From Acidobacteriaceae bacterium (lineage in GTDB: Bacteria > Acidobacteriota > Terriglobia > Terriglobales > Acidobacteriaceae): DNA of 64,000 bases. Below the pieces are notes generated by a model. That model was not told where the DNA came from, made no database searches, and saw only the letters and a program-made list of their open reading frames with translations. Shown piece by piece: positions 1-7,432 of the stretch (positions are counted from its first letter, which is position 1; each line of letters begins with the position of its first letter). The stretch is from positions 1 to 64,000 of the forward strand of contig PKXU01000094.1 of the NCBI GenBank assembly GCA_003132445.1, written 5' to 3'. The position numbers and the translations under genes were made by a program.

Positions 1-114
1 GAGCAGAAACCGGTGCTCATCTGTGAGGCGCTGCAACCCGCTCGGCGTGATGTAGTTCTTGACTGGCGTCGCCGGCTCGTCCGCTTGCGGTTTTCTCGTA
101 AACCCTTTTCGCAT
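1..114 (-). CDS. greB: Transcript cleavage factor GreB, N-terminal 38 codons (runs off the window)
   Basis: GreB rescues backtracked RNA polymerase by stimulating cleavage of the 3' end of the RNA. Only the first 38 codons are inside the window. They read MRKGFTRK at the start, then a short acidic linker and KNYITPSGLQRLTDEHRFLL, which matches the way GreB proteins enter their N-terminal coiled coil. The ATG at 114 is preceded by GGAAAG about nine bases upstream. An in-frame ATG at 204 would add 30 residues that do not look like GreB. The catalytic acidic tip lies outside the window, so GreB versus GreA rests on the N-terminus alone; the extended MxKxFTR start favours GreB. Confidence 0.72.
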   Translation of the reverse strand, partial: MRKGFTRKPQADEPATPVKNYITPSGLQRLTDEHRFLL

Positions 115-314
115 CACGTAGTCTTTCCAGCGCGAATCCAGTAAGTGCACCAATGAACGCCGATAAAAAAACACCGTAGGCTGTCCGCGTTTATGGGAGT
201 TCATCTGCGGCCCTAACTGATTCTTCGCGTCTTCGGGTCACCACAAGCAGCATTTGTCGTTACCAGTCAACAGATCGGTTTTTCAGAACTAGAAATTTGG
301 GTGGATCATCAGGG

Positions 315-875
315 CTAGGGCTGGTGGTTTGCGGACCAATTGTCTATGCGCCGACCGGGTTCCTTGTCAGCGCCAGCCTTGATCCACAACCGGCAATCTT
401 CGCCCTCAATAGCAGGGTTGCCATAGTACAGCTGGGCAAGCTCGGGCACAGCCACACAGGCCCGTGTTACGTGGCGAGGAAATCGCACTTCGTTTGACAG
501 AATCAGCTGTCCCGTCGCGAGAGCTGACTGGACCAAATGAAAGTCTTTGGCAAGGTCTGCTTTCTCTCCGGCGCTCGGCAGGCAATCACAGGCTTGCTGG
601 AGCAGTGGCGAGAAATCGTTGCCCTCGTCGACTAGCGTTCGGCTTTTCTGGGTCATCTTTTGCAGCCATCCGGCCGCGAAGGGACTTGCATGGTCCCGCC
701 ATTCTCGCCGGAGCTGGCGATTGAAGACAGCTACATGCCCTTCGTCCCATACTGCATCAAGGCACTTTCTGTTCCGCTCGCCGGCAGCGTCACCGACAGG
801 ATTGAACATCCGATCGTTGCTGCCCAGAGCGAGGCTGGCGTCGAGAACCAGTTGCTTGCTGTTAAACCGGCTCAT
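315..875 (-). CDS. PIN-like nuclease, partner of the adjacent ATPase
   Basis: A 186-residue protein that looks like a divergent PIN-domain ribonuclease. The usual acidic positions can be placed: Asp12 in the first strand (LVLDASLAL), Glu58 in RREWRDH, Asp111 in KDFHLVQSALATG, and Glu129 in LILSNE where PIN proteins usually have T-x-D. It is long for a PIN toxin (about 130-150 residues) and has a C-terminal tail of about 40 residues. Its ATG overlaps the stop of the upstream ATPase gene in an ATGA, so the two are probably translationally coupled and act together. No small antitoxin gene is present, so an ATPase-controlled effector is more likely than a VapBC toxin. The fold is inferred from motif spacing, not from a search. 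Confidence 0.6.
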   Translation of the reverse strand: MSRFNSKQLVLDASLALGSNDRMFNPVGDAAGERNRKCLDAVWDEGHVAVFNRQLRREWRDHASPFAAGWLQKMTQKSRTLVDEGNDFSPLLQQACDCLPSAGEKADLAKDFHLVQSALATGQLILSNEVRFPRHVTRACVAVPELAQLYYGNPAIEGEDCRLWIKAGADKEPGRRIDNWSANHQP

Positions 876-2227
876 TTCGCTTCTGTGTATAGCTTCTTTT
901 CAACCGCGTCAAGGTACTGGCTGTCAGATTTCAGTTCCACATCGCTGAAATCTTCCGGCCATTCGCCGACACGGCCTGCGGGATCCGGTACTGCGGGACG
1001 AACGGCAGAAAGTCCCGTTTCCTTGTCTCGTTCGAACCAGTGCAGGATCACCTTGTCGTTTGCGACCCTGCCCTCGGCAATCTCGGTTAGAATTCCGCGC
1101 AGCAGAAGGGAACTGTGGGTCTCGATAATAAGCCTTACGCCACGGTTGGATGCCTGAGCCAGAAGCTGTGCAAGCTTCCATTGTGCGCGTGGGTGCAAAT
1201 GGAGTTCGGGTTGCTCGATATAAACCAGTTGATTAGGATGTGCAAGTGTAAGCGCAACTAGCACCGGAAGAATTTGCGACACCGCAAGTCCTACATCAGC
1301 GACATTGACGAAGTCCTTCGAATCGCCTTTCAGGGTTCGAGGTACGCGAACTTCGATCTGAGAACCGAGATTGCGGGTCTGGACATCGGACGCAAGTTCG
1401 AGAAGCTGGAGCGCTTCCCGCAAAGTGTGGAGATTCACATACCCTTGGCCCGTCTGTGTCGAGTCGTTCTTCCACGCCTCAAGAATGCTCGGGAAGTAAT
1501 CCTCAAAGTCGCCTGGGAAAGGGCCTGTGGACGGCAAGCCATGAAGATAGAATTCTCTGTCATAACTGCCTCGAAGCCCTGACACATAGAGAATGTCCTG
1601 AACTTTGTTGCGGAGACGAAGGACTTCAGGCCTATGAAAAATCGGGATAATGGGGTCGTCCGCGAATTTGGCAGCGACTCCCAAGAGACACCTGTCAGGG
1701 GCCGGCAGCAATTCGGTGTACCGCGATAGAGGCTCATTGGCCGTTCTTCCGGGGACTGACGACAGGATTTCCTGCAGTACCTCAGGCGAAGTGTCGCGGC
1801 TCAACTTCCACGTTCTTTCTCCGCCCGCCTCCCTCGATGCAGTGCCGACCACCGCCAGATCCGATTCGGATGTCCTCTCAAATGAAAGCTCGACCCAGTC
1901 TCCCTCGGCCTCCAATTCGATCGTTAATCGTCTTGGAGCGTTCGGTTGCCTAGGATCAGTCGTAAGGAACTGATCAGCGCTCGTGTACGCGGCCAACTCT
2001 CCCGATAGCCAAAAGGGACCCGGGGGAATCCGTTCATTGTCAAAGGTCTGCTTCATCAGCAGCAGGGATTGCATTAGGCTGGATTTCCCCGAACTGTTAG
2101 CGCCTGCAAGAACCGTAAGGGGCCGAACTTCCACGTCGGTCTTTGTGGCGAGGGATTTGAAGCCGGTTACGGCTATTCGCGTGATCCCCGGACCGTACAG
2201 ATGCCAATTGGATGGATGAACCGCCAT
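872..2227 (-). CDS. AAA15/AAA21-family (SMC/OLD-like) ATPase
   Basis: A 451-residue ABC/SMC-type ATPase of the stand-alone AAA15/AAA21 group. It starts with ITRIAVTGFKSL and a Walker A loop GANSSGKSS at residues 42-50. It has a signature-like segment VADVGLAVSQILPVL near 315, Walker B with YIEQPELHLHP near 340, and a switch histidine in IIETHSSLLL near 370. The C-terminal 60 residues, with a WPEDF motif, resemble the DUF3696 tail of this group. There is no Toprim nuclease domain, unlike OLD nucleases; the partner PIN gene overlaps its stop by four bases. AAGGA lies about eight bases before the ATG. Relatives act as sensors in systems such as PARIS, Septu and retron-ATPase defence, so a defence role is inferred here. 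Confidence 0.85.
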   Translation of the reverse strand: MAVHPSNWHLYGPGITRIAVTGFKSLATKTDVEVRPLTVLAGANSSGKSSLMQSLLLMKQTFDNERIPPGPFWLSGELAAYTSADQFLTTDPRQPNAPRRLTIELEAEGDWVELSFERTSESDLAVVGTASREAGGERTWKLSRDTSPEVLQEILSSVPGRTANEPLSRYTELLPAPDRCLLGVAAKFADDPIIPIFHRPEVLRLRNKVQDILYVSGLRGSYDREFYLHGLPSTGPFPGDFEDYFPSILEAWKNDSTQTGQGYVNLHTLREALQLLELASDVQTRNLGSQIEVRVPRTLKGDSKDFVNVADVGLAVSQILPVLVALTLAHPNQLVYIEQPELHLHPRAQWKLAQLLAQASNRGVRLIIETHSSLLLRGILTEIAEGRVANDKVILHWFERDKETGLSAVRPAVPDPAGRVGEWPEDFSDVELKSDSQYLDAVEKKLYTEAK

Positions 2228-2519
2228 TGCAGAATCCTTCGCTGCCTTATCTTAGCATCGGCGAATTGTTTAAGGATTTCAATCGTCTTGAACGACCTCT
2301 CGTATTCGCGGTTCCTTCGGCGATGCGTTCATCAACGCGTCTAAGTGACGGGATGATGGCTAGTAGAAAGTAATCTCCTTACCTGGCCTCGATTCTGCAG
2401 GGATCAACGGGCAAACCTTCAATAATCCAACGCGCCAGCGTTGGCCGGCAATTTTCTGGCCGGGCTACACTGCCGGGCTACACTGGAAGAGGCACGGTGC
2501 CGCGACCTGCCCCCTCAAA
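2228..2519. other. Spacer upstream of the ATPase-PIN pair
   Basis: No convincing gene in 292 bases. It should contain the promoter of the minus-strand ATPase operon; TAAGAT about 30 bases before the start is a possible -10 without a clear -35. The right end holds a 13-bp tandem duplication and leads into a broken ABC-F gene. Confidence 0.5.
2459..2484. repeat. 13-bp perfect tandem duplication
   Basis: GCCGGGCTACACT occurs twice in direct succession, about 35 bases before the start of the truncated ABC-F gene. Confidence 0.8.
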
Positions 2520-2771
2520 ATGATCTCTTTCTCAAACATCAATAAACAGTATGGCAAGCAGTTGCTCTTTGTGGATGCTTCGTTTCAGTTGAATCCCGGC
2601 GAAAAAGTCGGACTGGTCGGTCCCAACGGGTCGGGCAAGACAACGCTATTCCGTATGGTGGCGGGTGGGCCATTCAAGCCGTCTTTTGGCTTGAGTGGGG
2701 GCAGCTCAGAACTGGACAAACAGACGGGACATCCCCCCTTCGTTTGGGCCGCCCCCTCGCGAGAGCCTTAA
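2520..2771 (+). pseudogene. Truncated ABC-F ATPase (EttA/Uup family) remnant
   Basis: The first 50 codons are a clean ABC-F start: MISFSNINKQYGKQLLF, then VGLVGPNGSGKTTLFRM with an intact Walker A. ABC-F proteins are usually 500-650 residues with two ATPase domains and act on the ribosome. Here homology ends abruptly after MVAG, near base 2669, exactly where an 11-bp hairpin begins. The remaining codons to 2771 encode unrelated glycine- and proline-rich sequence, and no second ATPase domain follows before the tRNA. This is best read as a gene broken by a palindromic insertion or by deletion. It cannot encode a working ABC-F protein. Confidence 0.82.
2670..2698. repeat. Hairpin at the break point of the ABC-F remnant
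   Basis: CCATTCAAGCC pairs with GGCTTGAGTGG around a seven-base loop, giving 11 bp including one G-T pair. It starts at the point where ABC-F similarity stops, so it may mark an inserted palindromic element. Confidence 0.6.
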
Positions 2772-3197
2772 GATTTCCACAACCCACTGTGACATCTAAC
2801 CTTGTGCACAGCCCATCATTTGCGCAATCATGACCGAGGCCGTGACGGTTGGCAGAAGCCAATTCGCAGCGCCTCTAAGTCCCTTGTTTTACGGATTTTA
2901 GTATCTAAGTTCTTTGACATCCGGATTTTGCGGAGCATTTCTCGCTAACCCGATGACTCCAGAGATTGAGGGGGGAGGGGGGATACCCCGATCCTTAGAG
3001 CAGAGCGAGCTATCGAGCGCCCGCCACAATGAAGTCGCAAACTTTATTTTTCGGGCGAGCGCCCCGGCCTTTGACCTCGCTTACACAGCCACCACATGGT
3101 GCCCCGTCCTTCGCGTTCTTTGCAAAGAGAGTGCGATGCTGATGGTATCAGGAGATTCTCTTAGGCTGGAGATACGAGACAAAACAAGAGAGAAGAT
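2772..3197. other. Spacer between the ABC-F remnant and tRNA-Pro
   Basis: 426 bases with no open frame that resembles a protein and no RNA gene I recognise. A run of G residues occurs near 2970. Lying at the 3' side of a tRNA gene, it could be decayed accessory DNA, but no integrase or attachment repeat was seen. Confidence 0.5.
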
Positions 3198-3274
3198 TGG
3201 TCGGGACGGGCAGATTTGAACTGCCGACCCCTCGCACCCCAAGCGAGTGCTCTACCAGGCTGAGCCACGTCCCG
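3198..3274 (-). tRNA. tRNA-Pro (anticodon GGG)
   Basis: On the minus strand the sequence folds as a complete cloverleaf: acceptor CGGGACG with CGTCCCG, D-arm GCTC...GAGC, anticodon stem CTCGC/GCGAG around the loop TTGGGGT (anticodon GGG, codon CCC), and T-arm GGCAG-TTCAAAT-CTGCC. The 3' CCA is encoded. It lies just downstream of polA on the same strand. Confidence 0.96.
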
Positions 3275-3379
3275 ACAAAGAAGGATTCCACCGATGCGAC
3301 GGTCGCTGTAAATCTCCGTCAGCTCCAGAGGGGGTTACACAGCGATTTTACACTAGCGAGCGCGGCCGCGCTGGAGAAG

Positions 3380-6262
3380 CTATTCCAGATCTCTCCAGTT
3401 CGGCCCCACTCCCATCTCCACCTGCAGCGGGACGGCCAAGGCATGAACTTTCTCCATGTGCTCGCGAACCAGCGGCTGCATAACTTCCACTTCGTTCTCT
3501 GGAACTTCAAACACCAGTTCATCGTGCACCTGCAGCGTCATTCTGGATTTCAATCCGCGCTCGCGCAGGGCAGCATCAATGCGGATCATAGCGACCTTAA
3601 TCAAGTCGGCAGCCGTGCCTTGCAGGGGCGTATTCACCGCGGTGCGCTCGGCGAATCCGCGCTGGTTGGCGTTCTTGCTGTTGATGTCGGGGATCGGCCG
3701 TACGCGTCCGAAAAGAGTTCTTACTTTCATCTCGCGCCTCGCCTCTTCCAAAGTCTTATCGATGAAGGTGCGAACTCCGCTGTATTTTTCGAAGTAGGCC
3801 GCGATGAATTGCTTGGCTTCGCTGGGCTCGATACCTAAGTTCTGCGAAAGTCCAAAAGGCGACAGCCCATAGACGATGCCGAAATTCACCACTTTGGCTT
3901 GGCGCCGGTGGTCGGGCGTTACCATCAGCGGGGGCACGCCGAATACCTGCGAAGCCGTCAGCGTGTGCACATCGTCGCCGCGCCGGTAGGCTTCAACCAA
4001 GAGAGAATCGTGCGAAAAATGAGCCAGCAATCGCAATTCGATCTGCGAATAATCAGCGGTCAACAGAACATGTCCGGGCTCCGCAATAAACGCGGCACGG
4101 ATTCCGCGACCAAGTTCGGTGCGAATCGGAATATTCTGAAGGTTTGGATTCGCCGAAGACAGCCGTCCCGTCGCGGTTCCGGTTTGTCCGAACGTGGTAT
4201 GCAGGCGCCCGCTCGCCGGATGAATCAGCGCGGGCAGCGCGTCCACGTAAGTCGACTTGAGTTTTGTGAGCTGGCGATAGTCCAGCACCATTCGCGCAAT
4301 GGGATGATTCTCGGCCAGTTCTTCGAGCACGTCGACAGCGGTAGAAATAGTTCTCCCCTTGCCATACTTCACCGGCTTGGGCAAGTTCATGCGGTTGAAT
4401 AAGACATCACCCAATTGCTTGGGCGAGCCCACGTTAAATTCCATTCCTGCGACTTCGTAAATCTCTTTCGCTTTGGCTGCAATCTCGCGTTCCAGTTCGC
4501 TCGACATTTGCGAGAGCGCCGCAGTATCGATTTTGACTCCAGCCTGCTCCATGCGCGCCAATACTGACACGAGCGGCAGATCGATTTCTTCGTAAAGCTT
4601 TTCCAGCCCCGCTTGTTCGACTTCGCTGCGCAGCGCGCCTGCCAGCCGTCCGGTGATATCGGCAGATTCGGCAAGTTCTTCCGCCAGCTTCAAGTTGAAA
4701 CGGCGCAACGCCACATCGGCCAGCCGGTGCGATGAATAAGTTGGGTCGAGCAAATAGGAATACAGCATGGGATCGTGACGTACACCGGCAAGGGAAATGC
4801 CAAGAGGATCCAGCGTATGAATCGCCGCTTTATAGTCGTGCACGGACTTGGGCACGGCAGGATCGGTCAACACAGCTCGGATTCTTTCGCCGGCGCTACC
4901 CGAGTCAAGCCTCACGATCAAAGCCGACCCTGCTGCGGCCGATATCGCTACACAACACGCAGGGGGCGCAGCGTTCGGCCGGATCACAATCCCGCCCAAA
5001 GTTCCCATCGATCCATCGAGACCGCCGCCCATCTCGCTTTCCAGAAAAGACAGTTGGTCGGCCTGCTGCTCTTCTTCTGTTTCCTCTTCCTTTTCCTCCG
5101 CAACCGCTAGTTCCTTCTGCTCGACCGCAATCGCAAGGGCACTGCCAGCGGAAACGGCGCCGAGCACGCTCCCCACATCGGAAGCTGATTCCGCCTCCGT
5201 GTAATGGGTCTTGCTCACCTCGACCACGGGCAGCAATTCTTTCAGCAAAGAGGTGAATTCGAGTTCGGTAAATAGCGCGCGCAACGCGTCCAGGTCCGGG
5301 TCTCCGGCGCGCATCGATTCCACATCCAGCTCGATGGGTACATTCGTGTCGATCGTTGCCATGCTCTTGCTGAATAGAATCGTGTCGCGATTGTTCAGTA
5401 GCGACTCGCGATAAGTTTTTCTTTCGACTTCGGCGGCATGTTCCAGCGCCTGCTCGACCGTGCCGAAGCGCTTAATGATTTCCACCGAGCCTTTGTCTCC
5501 AATGCCCGGCGCGCCGGGAATGTTGTCAATGCTGTCGCCGCGCAGCGCCATCACATCGATTACGCGCTCGGGTGGCACGCCCAGAATTTCTTCCACCTTC
5601 GCGGCATCGCAGATCAAGTTGTCTTTTGGAGGATTCAGAATCTGCACTTTGTCATTCACCAGCTGCATCATGTCCTTGTCGCTGGAAACGACATAGACAG
5701 GGTGCGAAGCCTCGGAAGCTTTGCGAGCCAGAGTGCCAATCACGTCATCCGCTTCGAAGCGCACCACCTCGAGAATTGGAATTCGGTAAGCCTCCAGCGC
5801 CCGCCGAATATAGGGCACCTGCTGCGCTAAATCTTCCGGCATGGCTACGCGATTGGCCTTGTAGCCTTTGTATTCCACCTCGGTGAACGTCTGCGTCTTG
5901 ATGTCGAACTTGCGAATGCTGGTTACCGCATCCGCTTGCTCGTCGCGAAATGTCGGCCCGGCAACATCGAACACCGCTGCCAGATATTCCGGAGAAAAAT
6001 CGTCGCGCAGTTTGCGCAGCATGTTGACGAAGACATAGATCGCTGCCGTCGGCAGCCCCGTCTTGGTTGACATGGGCCGCTGCCGCGCCATCGCGTGATA
6101 AGCGCGGAAAATGAACGACATGGTGTCGATGAGATAGATGCGGCCATGTGCGGACGAGGGCTCAGGCGCCGGGACAGAAGCCGGCTTGGCATTCGCAGCT
6201 TTTCCGCTCGAGGGGGCTGCGGGCTGGATCTGTTCCGATAATTTCTTGCGAGCAGGCAACAC
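3380..6262 (-). CDS. polA: DNA polymerase I
   Basis: Family A polymerase for Okazaki fragment maturation and repair synthesis. After an N-terminal extension of about 40 residues rich in Ala and Pro, the 5' nuclease domain (about 41-330) opens with RIYLIDTMSFIFRAYHAM. A very acidic linker follows near 390-410. The central domain (about 425-570) keeps the DPMLYSYLLD region but lacks the D-x-E pair of an active 3'-5' exonuclease, so proofreading is probably absent. The polymerase domain has motif A (DYSQIELRLLAHFS), motif B (KVVNFGIVYGL) and motif C (VHDELVFEVP). The annotated start is GTG with a weak ribosome site, so the first 40 residues are uncertain. It lies 25 bases after a lipoprotein gene. 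Confidence 0.95.
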   Translation of the reverse strand: MLPARKKLSEQIQPAAPSSGKAANAKPASVPAPEPSSAHGRIYLIDTMSFIFRAYHAMARQRPMSTKTGLPTAAIYVFVNMLRKLRDDFSPEYLAAVFDVAGPTFRDEQADAVTSIRKFDIKTQTFTEVEYKGYKANRVAMPEDLAQQVPYIRRALEAYRIPILEVVRFEADDVIGTLARKASEASHPVYVVSSDKDMMQLVNDKVQILNPPKDNLICDAAKVEEILGVPPERVIDVMALRGDSIDNIPGAPGIGDKGSVEIIKRFGTVEQALEHAAEVERKTYRESLLNNRDTILFSKSMATIDTNVPIELDVESMRAGDPDLDALRALFTELEFTSLLKELLPVVEVSKTHYTEAESASDVGSVLGAVSAGSALAIAVEQKELAVAEEKEEETEEEQQADQLSFLESEMGGGLDGSMGTLGGIVIRPNAAPPACCVAISAAAGSALIVRLDSGSAGERIRAVLTDPAVPKSVHDYKAAIHTLDPLGISLAGVRHDPMLYSYLLDPTYSSHRLADVALRRFNLKLAEELAESADITGRLAGALRSEVEQAGLEKLYEEIDLPLVSVLARMEQAGVKIDTAALSQMSSELEREIAAKAKEIYEVAGMEFNVGSPKQLGDVLFNRMNLPKPVKYGKGRTISTAVDVLEELAENHPIARMVLDYRQLTKLKSTYVDALPALIHPASGRLHTTFGQTGTATGRLSSANPNLQNIPIRTELGRGIRAAFIAEPGHVLLTADYSQIELRLLAHFSHDSLLVEAYRRGDDVHTLTASQVFGVPPLMVTPDHRRQAKVVNFGIVYGLSPFGLSQNLGIEPSEAKQFIAAYFEKYSGVRTFIDKTLEEARREMKVRTLFGRVRPIPDINSKNANQRGFAERTAVNTPLQGTAADLIKVAMIRIDAALRERGLKSRMTLQVHDELVFEVPENEVEVMQPLVREHMEKVHALAVPLQVEMGVGPNWRDLE

Positions 6263-6287
6263 TCTTAGTTTAGCAGCAGAAAAGCGG

Positions 6288-6791
6288 CTAGAAATCCACG
6301 CGGAAGCTTGCTTCCACGACTTTGCTGCTGATCTTGCTCCTGTCGCCGTTGCGGAAAACCAGATAATACTTCACGGGCTCGTTTAGCGAAGGAGGCAGAT
6401 CGACGTTGACTGCCTGGTTGTGCGACGCCTCGACAGAAAAAACGACCTCGCTGGGGCGACCGCCGGCTGATTCGTTCTGCTGCTCCTCGTTGAGAATGAG
6501 GAAGTCGATATTCGCGGAATCGTCGGACTCGCCGTGCACTTGGCCGACAAACGACTCGAAGATTCCGTGAAGATGCGGCTGGGCCGCGTGGGCGGGGATT
6601 TCGAAAGGAAATGTGGCTGAGGCCTTCAGCGGGAAGGTTTTCTGCAGAATGGTCTGGGTTGTGCCCACCGGCGAGGAGCCTGCGCGGTCAATTCGTGCGA
6701 CGGTATGCGCCTCTGGCGGGGCTTTCGTACACGCTTCATTCACCAAAAGAAAAATTCCAATCAGGACGGCCCAATGTATGCGCTGATGCAT
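6288..6791 (-). CDS. Putative lipoprotein, hypothetical
   Basis: 167 residues. The N-terminus has a hydrophobic stretch ending in NEAC at about residue 21, a possible though weak lipobox; the downstream part is hydrophilic and predicted to be exported. The body contains two beta-rich segments, with HLHGIFESFVGQV in the first and PVKYYLVFRNGD in the second. No domain is recognised. It starts six bases after the stop of the cysteine dioxygenase gene and ends 25 bases before polA, so the three are probably cotranscribed, though no functional link is apparent. The ribosome site is weak. Confidence 0.6.
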   Translation of the reverse strand: MHQRIHWAVLIGIFLLVNEACTKAPPEAHTVARIDRAGSSPVGTTQTILQKTFPLKASATFPFEIPAHAAQPHLHGIFESFVGQVHGESDDSANIDFLILNEEQQNESAGGRPSEVVFSVEASHNQAVNVDLPPSLNEPVKYYLVFRNGDRSKISSKVVEASFRVDF

Positions 6792-6797
6792 CGACGA

Positions 6798-7379
6798 TCA
6801 GTGCTCCACATTTTTCCCGTATTCCGTGTTGAAGTGCAGCTGGATTTCCCCGCATGTGTCTTGTTCGGGCGAATACACCACACATGTATCGAAGGGCCGC
6901 GAATACACATGCAAGCTGACCGCGCGTTCGTTAAAGGTGCGCGGATTTACCACCCGATGCACGGGATCAGCCGGATCCACCGCGCACGGTTGCGAGATAT
7001 TCATCTCGACCGTATTGCTGGGTTCGAGCCGACAACGCCCGCCCTGCAAGTCTTGGTGAACGAGGTGGAAATTTTCTACCTGCAAGCGGCCGATTGGCAC
7101 CGCCATCCAGCAATTCTGGTCGCGATGGTTGTGGACGGAACTTGCCTGCCCAACCTCCCAGCAGATGGCCATCAATTCATACAGCGGCGTTCGGTCAATG
7201 AGATTCCGCGTGTAATGCTGCCGGTTCCAGTTGAGATAGCGGGAAAGCGACTCAGGACTAACGGGCATTTCCTGCAAAAGCCGTTTCACTGGCTCGGTCT
7301 GGTCGAATGCGGACTCCGGCAACTCGCGTAGACGTGCGACCAGAGTTTGAATCGAGACAGCTTTGATTGCGGTGGTCAT
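6798..7379 (-). CDS. Cysteine dioxygenase
   Basis: A cupin-fold, non-haem Fe(II) enzyme that oxidises L-cysteine to cysteine sulfinic acid. The 193-residue product has the metal motif H83-x-H85 (VHNHRDQNCWM) and a third ligand H141 (DPVHRVVNP). His157 and Tyr159 lie in SLHVYSRPFDTC, as in mammalian CDO. Cys90 is exactly five residues after the second His, the place of mammalian Cys93, so a Cys-Tyr crosslink is possible. Most bacterial homologues carry Gly there. A longer in-frame reading extends upstream antisense to murJ, but the ATG at 7379 is preceded by GGAGAG and matches the family length. It lies 53 bases downstream of murJ and may share its transcript. Confidence 0.9.
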   Translation of the reverse strand: MTTAIKAVSIQTLVARLRELPESAFDQTEPVKRLLQEMPVSPESLSRYLNWNRQHYTRNLIDRTPLYELMAICWEVGQASSVHNHRDQNCWMAVPIGRLQVENFHLVHQDLQGGRCRLEPSNTVEMNISQPCAVDPADPVHRVVNPRTFNERAVSLHVYSRPFDTCVVYSPEQDTCGEIQLHFNTEYGKNVEH

Positions 7380-7432
7380 AGCGCTCTCCGCAGCTAAAGT
7401 ATAGCGTGTTGCGTCTAGTAGCGGCCCTGTTC

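Noticed and set aside
2914-3219. 101-codon plus-strand frame ending in tRNA-Pro
   Set aside because: It runs into the tRNA gene and the product resembles nothing coherent.
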